A DNA stretch of 64,000 bases from Jiella pacifica (GCF_010500815.1 NZ_JAAAMG010000022.1:38213-102212); one strand, 5' to 3'; counted from the first letter of the stretch, positions 1 to 8,999 are shown. Program-made: numbers and translations. The notes: generated by a model not told the origin, from the sequence alone.

Positions 1-2
1 TC

Positions 3-401
3 GTCCAGATCGTCACCAGCTTCGACGTCAAGGCCCATCGCCACGCGCCGCTCGAACTCTACGGCGAGGAAGGCTCGCTGCTGATCCCCGATCCGAACCG
101 CTTCGACGGCACGGTCGAACTGTTCGACGGCGAATGGCGACCGCAGCCGACCCTGCATGCCCATGGCGACGGCAACTATCGCGGCCTCGGCCTCGCCGAC
201 ATGGCCGCGGCGATCGCGGCAGGCCGGCCGCACCGGGCGAGCGGCGAGCTGGCGCTCCACGTCCTCGAAGTCATGGAGGCCCTCCTCGCCTCGGCGAAGG
301 CGGGAACTTCTATCGGCATCCGTTCCACCTGCGCCCGGCCGACGCCGCTCGCTCCGGGCGGTGCAACCGGCGAAATCTCGTCCAAGGAGCCTGACGCATG
401 A
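3..401 (+). CDS. Gfo/Idh/MocA-family oxidoreductase, C-terminal part
   Basis: The window opens inside a reading frame that runs to a TGA at 399-401. The 132 visible residues contain an LYGEEGSL stretch followed by LADMAAAIAAGRPHR, with a VLEVMEALLASA helix. This is the usual C-terminal end of NAD(P)-dependent sugar dehydrogenases of the Gfo/Idh/MocA type, where the substrate-domain sheet ends in a helix that closes over the active site. The Rossmann domain and the catalytic Lys lie upstream of the window. The stop overlaps the next start by four bases (ATGA), so it is co-transcribed and translationally coupled with the ThuA-like gene. That pairing is common in inositol and sugar catabolic operons. 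The substrate cannot be read from this fragment. Confidence 0.85.
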   Translation, partial: VQIVTSFDVKAHRHAPLELYGEEGSLLIPDPNRFDGTVELFDGEWRPQPTLHAHGDGNYRGLGLADMAAAIAAGRPHRASGELALHVLEVMEALLASAKAGTSIGIRSTCARPTPLAPGGATGEISSKEPDA

Positions 402-1042
402 CGAAACCCGCGCTGATCTTCTGGGGCGGCTGGGAAGGACACCAGCCGGAAGCCTGCGCCGCCGTCGTCGCCGACATGCTGAGGGCCGAGGGCTTCGACG
501 TCGTCTCGAACGAGGGCACGGACGTTCTTGCGGACGCCGACCTGACGCGCTTCGATCTCATCGTGCCGCTGGCGACCCAGGTCCAGGTCGACAGGCAGGC
601 GCTGACGAACCTCGTCGCCGCGGTCGAGGCCGGCACGGGGCTTGGCGGCTTCCACGGCGGCATGGGCGACACCTTCCGCAACGAGCCCGCCTACCAGTTC
701 ATGGTCGGCGGCCAATGGGTCGCCCATCCCGGCAACATCATCGACTACAGGGTGGAAATCACCCGGCCCGACGATCCGCTCGTCGCCGGCATCGGCGATT
801 TCCACTACCGGTCCGAGCAGTACTACCTGCATGTCGATCCCGGCATCGAAGTTCTGGCCACCACCACCTTTTCCGGCGAGCACGCCCCTTGGACGAAGGG
901 CGTCGTCATGCCGGTGGTCTGGAAGCATCGCTACGGCGCGGCGCGCGTGTTCTACTCTGCGCTCGGTCATGCCGCCGCCGAATTCGAAGTCCCGCAGATG
1001 CGTGAGATCCTGCGGCGCGGCCTCCTCTGGGCGGCGCGCTGA
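398..1042 (+). CDS. ThuA-like (trehalose utilisation) domain protein
   Basis: The 214-residue protein begins ALIFWGGWEGHQP and has a class I glutamine-amidotransferase-like fold as in ThuA. A GGFHGGMGDTF segment near residues 85-95 replaces the nucleophile elbow. Further on come YYLHVDPGIEVLATTTF and the late PVVWKHRYGAARVFYSALGH stretch, which is diagnostic of the ThuA family. ThuA proteins take part in sugar catabolism (trehalose and related disaccharides in rhizobia), but their exact reaction is unsettled. The start overlaps the stop of the upstream oxidoreductase by four bases. The gene ends facing the minus-strand SDR/DapA-like pair, so it is the last gene of its operon. Confidence 0.88.
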   Translation: MTKPALIFWGGWEGHQPEACAAVVADMLRAEGFDVVSNEGTDVLADADLTRFDLIVPLATQVQVDRQALTNLVAAVEAGTGLGGFHGGMGDTFRNEPAYQFMVGGQWVAHPGNIIDYRVEITRPDDPLVAGIGDFHYRSEQYYLHVDPGIEVLATTTFSGEHAPWTKGVVMPVVWKHRYGAARVFYSALGHAAAEFEVPQMREILRRGLLWAAR

Positions 1043-1090
1043 CGCATGGCCCCTGCGGGGCGGCAGCGCACCAGCCCTGATGCGGAGATG

Positions 1091-1879
1091 TCAGACCGAC
1101 TTGATCGCCCCGCCGTCGCAGCGGACGACGCTGCCGGTGACATAGGCGGCCCGTGCGCTGACCAGAAACGCCGCGACGGCGGCGAACTCCTCGACGGTGC
1201 CGTAGCGCTTCGCCGGGATCGACTGACGGGCGCTCTCGCGGATCGCGTCGATCGGCTTCTCCGATCGCTTGGCGTTGGCAGCGTCGAGTTCGTCCACCCG
1301 GTCCGTGTGGATGCGGCCGGGCAGCAGCATGTTGACCGTGACGCCGTCCTCAGCGACCTCGTTCGACAAGGACTTTGTCCAGCCGACGAGCGCCGAACGC
1401 AACGTGTTCGAATAGGCGAGATTGGGGATCGGCTGCACGACGCCCGAGGAGCCGACCGTCAGGATGCGGCCGAAGCCCGCCGATCGCATCGCCGGCAGGG
1501 CGCGGGTCGAAAGGTCGACGATGCGCGCCACCATCATCTGGAATTGCGTCTGCAGCACTTCCACCGACATGTCGGTGGCGCCGCCCGGCGGCGGGCCGCC
1601 GGTGTTGTTGACCAGAATGTCGATGCCGCCGAGGGTGTTGCCGGCGGCCTCGATCATCTGCTCGGCGAAGGCTGGATCGGCGAGGTCGGCGGCGACGCTG
1701 TAAGCTTTGCCGCGACCGCGCGCATTGATCGCCTCGGCATTGCGCGCGAGTTTGTCGGCGCTGCGCCCGCACAGGAGGACGTCGGCGCCCTCGGCGGCGA
1801 TGGCTTCGGCGATGCCGAGGCCGAGACCGCGGGAGGAGGCGAGGACCAGCGCCCGCTTGCCGGCAATCTCAAGATCCAT
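1091..1879 (-). CDS. SDR-family oxidoreductase
   Basis: A 262-residue classical short-chain dehydrogenase/reductase. It has the N-terminal cofactor motif SSRGLGLGIAEA, the NNTGGPPPG strand (an NNAG variant) and the C-terminal GGAIKSV. The catalytic region reads YSNTL where most family members have YxxxK, so the usual Lys is Leu. The same variant occurs in a recognisable SDR subgroup of uncertain chemistry. The start has an AAGGAA ribosome site about 7 bases upstream and lies 11 bases inside the end of the upstream DapA-like gene, so the two form a tightly coupled operon. The context suggests oxidation of a sugar-derived hydroxy acid, but the substrate is unknown. Confidence 0.9.
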   Translation of the reverse strand: MDLEIAGKRALVLASSRGLGLGIAEAIAAEGADVLLCGRSADKLARNAEAINARGRGKAYSVAADLADPAFAEQMIEAAGNTLGGIDILVNNTGGPPPGGATDMSVEVLQTQFQMMVARIVDLSTRALPAMRSAGFGRILTVGSSGVVQPIPNLAYSNTLRSALVGWTKSLSNEVAEDGVTVNMLLPGRIHTDRVDELDAANAKRSEKPIDAIRESARQSIPAKRYGTVEEFAAVAAFLVSARAAYVTGSVVRCDGGAIKSV

Positions 1880-2810
1880 GGGAAAGTTCCTTCACGTTGG
1901 CCTCGGTACGGGCGATCAGCCGCATCAGCTCGGCCTCGTCGGTGGCGGTCAGTTTCGGGCCCGGCGCCCGGGTGCGCGAGCAGGCGATGGCGCCGCGATG
2001 CTTCAGGACGGCCTTCCTGACGGCGAGGCCGTAGCCCGGCTGCTGCTCGTATCTGAGGATCGGCAGATAGGCGTCGAAGATGTCCTCGGCCCTGTCCGCG
2101 TCGCCGGCCTGGTGGGTGCGCACCACCTCGACCAGCATTTCCGGATAGGCGAAGCCGGTCATCGCGCCGTCGGCGCCGCGGGCAAGTTCCTGCGGCAGAT
2201 AGAGCCCGCCATTGCCGCAGAGGATCGAGATGCGCGGCGTATCGGCCGTCGCCGAACCATTGCGGACGGCGGAGACCTTCGCGAGGCCGGGGCAGTCCTC
2301 GTGCTTCAGCATGACGATCTGCGGACAGTCGCGTGTCAAAGTCAGGATCGTGGCGGTGGAGATCTGCACCCCGGTGGTCTGCGGGAAGTCCTGCAGGCAG
2401 ATCGGCACGTCGGGTCCCAGCGCGTCGCAGACCTGGTGGAAATACCCGCGCACCCGGTCCTCGACGGCGGGCCCCGGCGTCGGGGCGACCATCACGCCGG
2501 CGGCGCCCTGATCCATGGCGAATTGCGACAGGCTCTTCAGATTGTCGAGGCCGGGACTCGAGACCCCGACGACGACGGGAATGCGCCCGTCGACGCGCCT
2601 GAGGATCCGGCTGGCGACGCCGCGTGCCTCTTCGGCCGTGAGCTTGTTGGCCTCGCCCATGATGCCGAGGATCGTCATGCCGGTGACGCCGCAACCGAGA
2701 TAGAAGTCGGTGAGGCTGTCGATGCTGGCCTCGTCGACGGCGCCTGCCTCGGTAAAGGGCGTCGCCGCGATGATGAAGACGCCGCTCGTATGGCGGTCGA
2801 TGAACGTCAC
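1869..2810 (-). CDS. DapA/N-acetylneuraminate-lyase family aldolase or dehydratase, atypical active site
   Basis: A 313-residue (beta/alpha)8 protein of the DHDPS/NAL family. The Schiff-base Lys is K169 in the segment MLKHEDCPG, and the N-terminal strand reads GIMGEANKLT. Two hallmarks of true DHDPS are missing. The GTTGE loop has become GIMGE, and the YNxPxxTG segment that carries the catalytic Tyr reads QDFPQTTG. It is therefore unlikely to make dihydrodipicolinate and more likely acts on a sugar-acid-like 2-keto acid. That is inference. A purine-rich GAGGGG lies 12 bases ahead of the ATG. It is the first gene of a two-gene operon with the SDR. Confidence 0.88.
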   Translation of the reverse strand: MTFIDRHTSGVFIIAATPFTEAGAVDEASIDSLTDFYLGCGVTGMTILGIMGEANKLTAEEARGVASRILRRVDGRIPVVVGVSSPGLDNLKSLSQFAMDQGAAGVMVAPTPGPAVEDRVRGYFHQVCDALGPDVPICLQDFPQTTGVQISTATILTLTRDCPQIVMLKHEDCPGLAKVSAVRNGSATADTPRISILCGNGGLYLPQELARGADGAMTGFAYPEMLVEVVRTHQAGDADRAEDIFDAYLPILRYEQQPGYGLAVRKAVLKHRGAIACSRTRAPGPKLTATDEAELMRLIARTEANVKELSHGS

Positions 2811-3205
2811 TGTATCAATCCCCTCATGAAGTCCTTGAACCTGTCCTTCTTCGAGATAGGGGTCGCGGAGGTTTTCGCATCGTCTTCAGCGCAGGATGCG
2901 GGCAAGAAATTCCTTTTTGCGGGAGGTTTTCGCGGCGCCAAAAAAACCTCAGGCGGCCGCCGCTCCAGGATGCAGCGGGATACGGGAGGTGACGGTCGAA
3001 GCGTCCGGCGCGATCGGGAACGGCCATGCCGGCGGCGGCGGCCCATGCGAGGGGCGACGACGGCGAGCCGGCGCCAGGATTGAAGGTTTCGCCGCCGTCG
3101 GCATCGCCATTTCGACCACCGCGGCGAGCGCTTCGCAGGCATCCCGGAAATAGTGAAAAATGATGACGACGAACTGGGGCCGGGCGTCGTAACGCCGATT
3201 CATTC
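2811..3205. other. Intergenic region between the DapA-like gene and tetR
   Basis: About 395 bp without a convincing gene. The short frames here lack the strong third-position GC of the neighbours. It should hold the promoter of the DapA-like/SDR operon, but no clear -35/-10 pair stands out. A weak terminator-like structure for the tetR side is listed separately. Confidence 0.5.
2940..2961 (-). terminator. Possible intrinsic terminator downstream of tetR
   Basis: Reading the minus strand, the perfect palindrome GGCGGCCGCC (2961-2952) is followed after five bases by a run of seven T (2946-2940). The five-base gap before the T-run and the 245-base distance from the tetR stop weaken the call. 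Confidence 0.3.
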
Positions 3206-3835
3206 TCAGGCGGCGCGGATTTCGGTTGCCGTTTCGGCTTGGCTCCGCGCGCCAGGCCAGGATTCCATGAACTGCTCGACGACGGCCTTCAGCTGTTCGG
3301 GCTTGGCGCCGCCGGTGGCCTGCACGACGAGACCGTTGGCGACGGTGATCACGTAGCGACCGAGGCTTTCGGTATCGGTGTCGGGCGGCAGATCACCCGC
3401 CGCCTTCCACTGCTCCAGGCGCTCGCAGAGCCGCTTCGCATTGGACATGCGCCGCGACAGGAGGTCGTCCTTGACGGATTCGCCCTCCGGACTGCAGACC
3501 AGCGCGCCCTGCACCATGAGGCAGCCGCAGGGCGTTCCGTCCGGCGCTTCGGCGCCGGTGAACATCGTCAGGAAGCCCTTGATGGCGCAGCGGGAAGAGG
3601 GCTGGCTCAGGATCTTGTCGAGGAATGCGATGCGCCGTTCGGCGTAGCGGTCGACGGCCTTCTTGAACAACTCTTCCTTGTTTCCGAACGCGGCGTAGAG
3701 GCTCGGCTTGGTGATCCCCATGGCGGCGATGAGATCGGCCAGCGAAGTTCCCTCGTAACCCTGTCGCCAGAACAGCAGGACCGCCTTGTCGAGGGCCTCG
3801 TCGGCGTCGAATTCCCTGGGACGGCCCCTGGCCAT
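3206..3835 (-). CDS. TetR/AcrR-family transcriptional regulator
   Basis: A 209-residue repressor with an N-terminal TetR helix-turn-helix. The start MARGRPREFD is followed by GTSLADLIAAMGITKPSLYA (about residues 30-50), with the expected YAAFGNKEELF after the recognition helix. The C-terminal ligand domain has the GCLMVQGA segment found in the YxaF/LmrA-like branch. It is the last of three minus-strand genes after an RND adaptor and pump, 129 bp downstream of the pump gene, so it very likely regulates them. It appears to have its own promoter region with an unrelated palindrome (3874-3883). The effector is unknown. Confidence 0.93.
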   Translation of the reverse strand: MARGRPREFDADEALDKAVLLFWRQGYEGTSLADLIAAMGITKPSLYAAFGNKEELFKKAVDRYAERRIAFLDKILSQPSSRCAIKGFLTMFTGAEAPDGTPCGCLMVQGALVCSPEGESVKDDLLSRRMSNAKRLCERLEQWKAAGDLPPDTDTESLGRYVITVANGLVVQATGGAKPEQLKAVVEQFMESWPGARSQAETATEIRAA

Positions 3836-3873
3836 GTGGTTTCTCCCGGTGGTTCGTTTTTATTTCGTATGGT

Positions 3874-3883
3874 TATGCATAAT
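3874..3883. promoter_or_regulatory. Palindrome in the tetR promoter region
   Basis: TTATGCATAA is a perfect 10-bp palindrome 39 bp upstream of the tetR ATG. It overlaps a plausible minus-strand promoter (TTGTAA, 17-base spacer, CATTAT). It differs from the TACCGATCGGTA repeats upstream of the adaptor gene. Confidence 0.35.
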
Positions 3884-3964
3884 GTAGGAATTTCCCTGAA
3901 TTTACAAAACGTCCCGTGGGTTGCGTCGAGCAGGCGAGGGCCGTGGGGAGGCAACGGTTCCGTT

Positions 3965-6900
3965 TCAGGAATGGAGCATCGGGGCATCGGACGGAGCAGG
4001 CTCGGCGACCCGCGTCAGCGGCCGGTTGCCGGCCAGCTTGCGCACCAGGACGTAGAAGACCGGCGTCAGGAAGATGCCGAAGATCGTGACGCCCAGCATG
4101 CCGGAGAACACCGCGACGCCCATGGCCGCGCGCATCTCGGCGCCGGGGCCCGTCGACAGGACGAGCGGGACGACGCCCATGATGAAGGCGACGGAGGTCA
4201 TCAGGATGGGGCGCAGGCGCAGGCGGCTGGCCTCGACCGCGGCCTTTCGGGTCTCCATGCCGGAGATCTCCAGGTCGCGGGCGAATTCGACGATCAGGAT
4301 GGCGTTCTTAGCCGACAGGCCGACCAAAACGATGAAGCCGATCTGGGTGAAGATGTTGTTGTCGCCATGATCGAGCCAGACGCCGATCAGCGCGGCGAGA
4401 ATCCCCGTCGGCACGATCATGATGATGGCGAAGGGCAGCGTCAGGCTCTCATATTGGGCCGCCAGCACCAGGAAGACCAGGAGCACGGCCAGCGGGAAGA
4501 CGATGAGCCCCGAGTTGCCGGCGATGATCTGCTGGTAGGTGAGGTCGGTCCATTCGAAGCCGATGCCCTTGGGCAGCGTCTCGGCGGCGACGCGCTCCAC
4601 CGCCGCCTGGGCTTCGCCCGACGAATAGCCGGGCGCCGCCCCGCCATTGATGTCCGCGGCGAGAAAGCCGTTGTAGCGGCTCGCCAGTTCCGGTCCGGCG
4701 GACGGCTTCACCGTCATCAGCGCCGACAAGGGAACCATCGCGCCGTTGGCTGAGCGCACCTTCAGGCGGGCGATGTCGTCCGGCTGGCTGCGGTCGCCGG
4801 CGTCGGCCTGGACGCGCACCGAGTAGGTCCGGCCGAAGGCGTTGAAGTCGTTGACGTAGAGCGATCCCAGATAGATCTGCAGCGTGTCGAAGACGTCGGT
4901 CACCGAGACGCCGAGCTGATGCGCCTTGGTGCGGTCGAGATCGGCGAAGAGCTGCGGCACCGAGATCCGGTAGCTGGAGAACATGCCGGCCAGCTCCGGC
5001 GCCTGCCGCGCCTTGGCCAGGAAGGCGTTGGTCGCATCGCTCAGCGCCTCGTAGCCGAGGCCGGCCCGGTCTTCCAACTGCAGCTTGAAGCCGCCGATGG
5101 TGCCGAGACCCTGGACGGGCGGCGGGGGGAACATGGCGATGGTCGCCTCGCGGATGCCGGCATATTGCTGGTTCAAGGCTCCGGCGATGGCGCCACCGGG
5201 CAGGCCCTCGCGCTCCTCGAACGGGGCCTCGGTGACGAAGACGACGCCGGCGCTGGAGGAGTTGGTGAAGCCGTTGATCGACAGGCCGGGGAAGGAGACG
5301 GTGTCGGTGGCGCCCGGCTGCTTCAGGGCGATCTCGTCCATCCGCTGGATGACCTTCTCGGTGCGGTCGAGGCTGGCGCCGTCGGGAAGCTGGGCGAAGC
5401 CGACGAGATAGCCCTTGTCCTGGGCGGGCACGAAGCCGCCCGGCACCTGGCCGAACATGTAGACCGTCGCCCCGACGAGGAGGAGATAGACGCCCATGAC
5501 GATCGTCTTGCGGGAGAACAGCCGGCCGACGGAATTGCCATACTTGCGCGACCCGAAGCCGAAGGCGCGGTTGAAGCCGCGGAAGAACCAGCCGAAGACG
5601 AAATCCATCGCCCGGGTGAGAAAGTCCTTCTTGGCGCCGTGGCCCTTCAGGAGCAGCGCCGCGAGCGCCGGGGAAAGCGTCAGCGAGTTGATCGCCGAGA
5701 TCACCGTGGAGATCGCGATGGTCACGGCGAACTGGCGATAGAACTGCCCGGTCAGGCCGGAGATGAACGCGAGCGGCACGAAGACGGCGACGAGGACGAG
5801 GGCGATCGCGATGATCGGGCCGGACACTTCGCGCATCGCCTTGTAGGTCGCCTCGCGCGGGGCGAGACCCTCCTCGATGTTGCGTTCGACGTTTTCGACC
5901 ACGACGATGGCGTCGTCGACGACGATGCCGATGGCGAGAACCAGCCCGAACAGGCTGAGCGCATTGATCGAGAAGCCGAGCGCATAGAGCGCGCCGAAGG
6001 TGCCGACGATGGAGACCGGCACGGCGATCAGCGGGATGATCGAGGCGCGCCAAGTCTGCAGGAAGACGATGACGACGATGACGACCAGCACCACCGCCTC
6101 CAGCAGCGTGTGGATGACGGCCTCGATCGAGGCGCGGACGAACTGGGTCGTGTCGTAGACGATCTCGTATTTGACGCCTTGCGGCATGTTGGCCTGCAAC
6201 TCGTCCATCGTCTGATGGATCGCGTCGGAGACGGCGATGGCGTTCGACCCCGGCGACTGGAAGATCGGCAGGGCGACGGCCGGCTTGCCGCTGAGGAGCG
6301 ATCGCAGGGAATAGCCGGAGACGCCGAGCTCGACGCGCGCAACGTCGCGGAGCCGGACGACCGCGCCGTTGGCGGCGGTCTTGACGATGATGTCGCCGAA
6401 GGCTTCCGGCGTGTTCAGCCGGCCTTCCGCATTGACCGAGAGCTGTAGTTCGACGTCGCCGCCGGCCGGCGGCGCGCCGATCTGGCCCGCCGCTGCCTGG
6501 ACGTTCTGCTCGCGGATCGCCGCAACGACGTCGGTCGCCGACATGCCGACTTCGGCGACCTTCTGCGGATCGAGCCAGATGCGCATGGCATAGTCGCCCG
6601 AGCCGAACACCTGGACGTCGCCGACGCCGGCGATCTGGGCCAGACGGTCCTTCACGTTGATGACGGCGTAGTTGCGCAGATACTTGATGTCGTAGCGCCC
6701 GTCCGGCGAAACGAGGTGGACCACCATCATCAGATCGGGCGAACTCTTCTTCGTGGTGATGCCGAGGGCACGAACCTCTTCCGGCAGCCGGGGCTCGGCT
6801 TGGCTCACCCGGTTCTGGACGAGCTGCTGCGCCTTGTCGGGGTCGGTGCCGAGGGCGAAGGTCACGGTCAGCGTGAGCGCGCCGTCTGCGGTCGCCTGGC

Positions 6901-7144
6901 TGGACATGTAGAGCATGCCCTCGACGCCGTTGATCTCCTCCTCGATCGGGGTCGCGACGGTCTCTGCGATGACCTTGGGATTGGCACCCGGATATTGCGC
7001 GCGCACCACGATCGAAGGCGGCACGACTTCCGGATATTCGGAGATCGGCAGCGCCTGCATGCCGAGCAGGCCGCAGATCAGGATGAGCACTGAGAGGACG
7101 CCCGCGAAGACGGGGCGATCGATGAAGAATCTCGAGATGTTCAC
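3965..7144 (-). CDS. RND multidrug efflux pump, HAE1 family inner-membrane subunit
   Basis: A 1059-residue AcrB/MexB-type pump. The start VNISRFFIDRPVFAGVL is typical of HAE1 proteins, followed by the porter domain and transmembrane helix 4 with the proton-relay segment GIVVDDAIVVVENVER. The second half repeats the fold, ending GVVPLVLSTGPGAEMRAA and GVTIFGIFLTPVFYVL. The GTG start at 7144 is chosen because the conserved sequence begins there and GGAGAG lies 7 bases upstream; a longer in-frame ATG at 7204 has no support. It would export hydrophobic drugs or detergents by proton antiport together with the adaptor encoded just upstream. No outer-membrane TolC-like gene is present here, so it must borrow one. 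Confidence 0.96.
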   Translation of the reverse strand: MNISRFFIDRPVFAGVLSVLILICGLLGMQALPISEYPEVVPPSIVVRAQYPGANPKVIAETVATPIEEEINGVEGMLYMSSQATADGALTLTVTFALGTDPDKAQQLVQNRVSQAEPRLPEEVRALGITTKKSSPDLMMVVHLVSPDGRYDIKYLRNYAVINVKDRLAQIAGVGDVQVFGSGDYAMRIWLDPQKVAEVGMSATDVVAAIREQNVQAAAGQIGAPPAGGDVELQLSVNAEGRLNTPEAFGDIIVKTAANGAVVRLRDVARVELGVSGYSLRSLLSGKPAVALPIFQSPGSNAIAVSDAIHQTMDELQANMPQGVKYEIVYDTTQFVRASIEAVIHTLLEAVVLVVIVVIVFLQTWRASIIPLIAVPVSIVGTFGALYALGFSINALSLFGLVLAIGIVVDDAIVVVENVERNIEEGLAPREATYKAMREVSGPIIAIALVLVAVFVPLAFISGLTGQFYRQFAVTIAISTVISAINSLTLSPALAALLLKGHGAKKDFLTRAMDFVFGWFFRGFNRAFGFGSRKYGNSVGRLFSRKTIVMGVYLLLVGATVYMFGQVPGGFVPAQDKGYLVGFAQLPDGASLDRTEKVIQRMDEIALKQPGATDTVSFPGLSINGFTNSSSAGVVFVTEAPFEEREGLPGGAIAGALNQQYAGIREATIAMFPPPPVQGLGTIGGFKLQLEDRAGLGYEALSDATNAFLAKARQAPELAGMFSSYRISVPQLFADLDRTKAHQLGVSVTDVFDTLQIYLGSLYVNDFNAFGRTYSVRVQADAGDRSQPDDIARLKVRSANGAMVPLSALMTVKPSAGPELASRYNGFLAADINGGAAPGYSSGEAQAAVERVAAETLPKGIGFEWTDLTYQQIIAGNSGLIVFPLAVLLVFLVLAAQYESLTLPFAIIMIVPTGILAALIGVWLDHGDNNIFTQIGFIVLVGLSAKNAILIVEFARDLEISGMETRKAAVEASRLRLRPILMTSVAFIMGVVPLVLSTGPGAEMRAAMGVAVFSGMLGVTIFGIFLTPVFYVLVRKLAGNRPLTRVAEPAPSDAPMLHS

Positions 7145-7303
7145 GGCAGGTCTCTCCGGATCGCCGGTGAGGGCGCGGCGGCAAAAGGCGTCGGCGCCCG
7201 GCAAGGCAGGCGGCGGGGCAGGGAATGGGTGATGTCGAGGCTCGGCGTTTGAAGACGGCCCGGCCTTCGGGGGCGAGCCGGGCCGTCTCCTGCCGTCGCG
7301 GAC

Positions 7304-8494
7304 TTACTGGGTGGAGGCCAGCGCGACGGGTTCCGGGTCGACGAGCGTACCGGGGACGAGGGACTGTATCCCGTCCATGACGATCTGCTCGCCGGGTTTC
7401 AGGCCGGAGGAAACCACGCGCAGGCCGTCGACCGAGGCACCGAGTTCGATGGTGCGGTATTCGACCTTGTGGTCCTTGCCGACGACGAGCACGTATTTGC
7501 GGTCCTGATCCGTGCCGACGGCGCGCTCGCTGATCAGAAGCTCGTCCCGCGGCTCTGGCTGGCCGAGCCGGATGCGGACGAATTCGCCGGGGATGAGCGA
7601 GCCTTTGGGATTGTCGATCGAGGCCCTGATCCGCAAGGTGCCGCTTTCGGCATCCACCTCGTTGCCGATGAGCTGGACATGGCCGCGCACGGCCGCCTGT
7701 GCTCCCGTGACGTCGAACCGTTGCACCTCTACCGGGATGTCTCCATAGGCGGGCAGCGGGCCGTTCTGATCGGGCAACGCGGACAGGATGTCGGCGACGT
7801 CGCTCGCATTGACGTCGAAACCGGCATAGATCGGATCGACCGAAACCATGGTGGTCAGGACCGGCGACGAAAGGCCCGCCGCCACGAGGTTGCCCTCGGT
7901 TACCTCGATCTGACCGATCCGCCCGTCGATCGGCGCGCGGACTTCGGTATAGCCGAGGTCGAGTTCGGCCGTATCGAGCGCCGCCTTGGCCGCATCGGCG
8001 TTGGCGACCGCCTGATCGTAGGCGCTCGAACGCTGGTCGAGCGTACTCTGCGAGACGGTGCGCGAGGTGACGAGCGACTTGGCGCGCTCGACCTCGAGGG
8101 CTGCGAGATGAACCTGCGCTTCGGCCGCTTCGACGTCAGCCCGCGCTCTCGCAACGGCGGCGCGGTAGGGCGCCGGATCGATCGTGGCGATGAGATCACC
8201 CTTTTTCACCAGCGCTCCCTCCCGAAAGTGGAAGGACTGGATCGCCCCGCCGACGCGCGGCCTGATCTCCACCCGGTCGACCGCTTCGAGCCGCCCGGAA
8301 AAAGTCTTCCAGAGCGTCACCGACCGCGGGGTAACCTCGGCGACGGGGACCTCGAGGGCCTGGGGGGCTGCGGCCGGCGCTTCGGTCGCAGCTGCCGATT
8401 CCGGTTCGTTCAATGCTGCCGAGGTCGCACCGACGGCGATCACGGCAGCGAGGCTGGAGCTCCAGAGGAGGCGCCGAATGTTTGACTGCTTCAT
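7304..8494 (-). CDS. RND efflux periplasmic adaptor subunit (membrane fusion protein)
   Basis: A 396-residue AcrA/MexA-type protein with an N-terminal signal or anchor segment (SSLAAVIAVGATSA). It has the lipoyl half-motif GRLEAVDRVEIRPRVGGAI and a coiled-coil hairpin of Ala/Glu/Arg-rich helices (about residues 110-190). A lipoyl return and beta-barrel follow (TEVRAPIDGRIG), then the membrane-proximal domain (VLVVGKDHKVEYR). The ATG at 8494 is preferred over one 159 bp upstream because the signal peptide follows it directly. The pump gene follows after 159 bp. Expression probably starts at the promoter flanked by two palindromes near 8950, which leaves a long untranslated leader. Confidence 0.95.
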   Translation of the reverse strand: MKQSNIRRLLWSSSLAAVIAVGATSAALNEPESAAATEAPAAAPQALEVPVAEVTPRSVTLWKTFSGRLEAVDRVEIRPRVGGAIQSFHFREGALVKKGDLIATIDPAPYRAAVARARADVEAAEAQVHLAALEVERAKSLVTSRTVSQSTLDQRSSAYDQAVANADAAKAALDTAELDLGYTEVRAPIDGRIGQIEVTEGNLVAAGLSSPVLTTMVSVDPIYAGFDVNASDVADILSALPDQNGPLPAYGDIPVEVQRFDVTGAQAAVRGHVQLIGNEVDAESGTLRIRASIDNPKGSLIPGEFVRIRLGQPEPRDELLISERAVGTDQDRKYVLVVGKDHKVEYRTIELGASVDGLRVVSSGLKPGEQIVMDGIQSLVPGTLVDPEPVALASTQ

Positions 8495-8931
8495 TTTGGA
8501 AACTCGCGACTGAAGGATTGAGGACCGCGAACCGTCACGGATCCTGAAATGGGCGCCCGACGCGGCGTGGGTGCGACTGCTTGAGCGCGAATTCGGTCCG
8601 CGTTCCGTCGCGCCGCCGCCGATGTCAGGCCGCGGCACCACGGGGGCTGCCAAGGGGATGGCACTGGCGTGATCCGCGGCGGCTGGTGTGTGGCTGCGTT
8701 CAGGTTCAGCGGAAGTCAGTTCCGCGTCATGCCATCGCAGCGTTCGAAACTGCCGCGCAGATCCTCATTGTTCACCGGGGAGGGCCCCTCTCGCCTGGCA
8801 TCTGGCGGAGGATTCGCCGCGCGGGTCGAGAAATTATTGTGAGGGTGGCCGTGTGATAGGTGCTCGCATCGTGCGCTTCCTGTCCCTATATCGCCGGCAT
8901 CACGATTTCGATGCGCCGAGAACGATATATA

Positions 8932-8943
8932 TACCGATCGGTA
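8932..8943. promoter_or_regulatory. TetR-type operator, proximal copy
   Basis: TACCGATCGGTA is a perfect 12-bp palindrome lying at the expected transcription start of the minus-strand promoter. An identical copy sits 56 bp away (8988-8999). The ACCGNNCGGT core is of the kind bound by TetR regulators; that the linked TetR binds it is inferred. Confidence 0.7.
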
Positions 8944-8948
8944 CGGAT

Positions 8949-8977
8949 TACCTAGTCCGGCAACGAATGCTGGTCAA
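8949..8977 (-). promoter_or_regulatory. Promoter of the RND efflux operon
   Basis: On the minus strand TTGACC (8977-8972) is separated by 17 bases from TAGGTA (8954-8949). The pair lies exactly between two identical TACCGATCGGTA palindromes, one just upstream of the -35 and one over the start site. That is a layout suited to repression. Confidence 0.6.
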
Positions 8978-8987
8978 GGCTAAAAAT

Positions 8988-8999
8988 TACCGATCGGTA
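8988..8999. promoter_or_regulatory. TetR-type operator, distal copy
   Basis: Second exact copy of TACCGATCGGTA, flanked by AT-rich sequence and located 10 bp upstream of the -35 element. Together with the copy at 8932-8943 it brackets the promoter. Confidence 0.7.
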
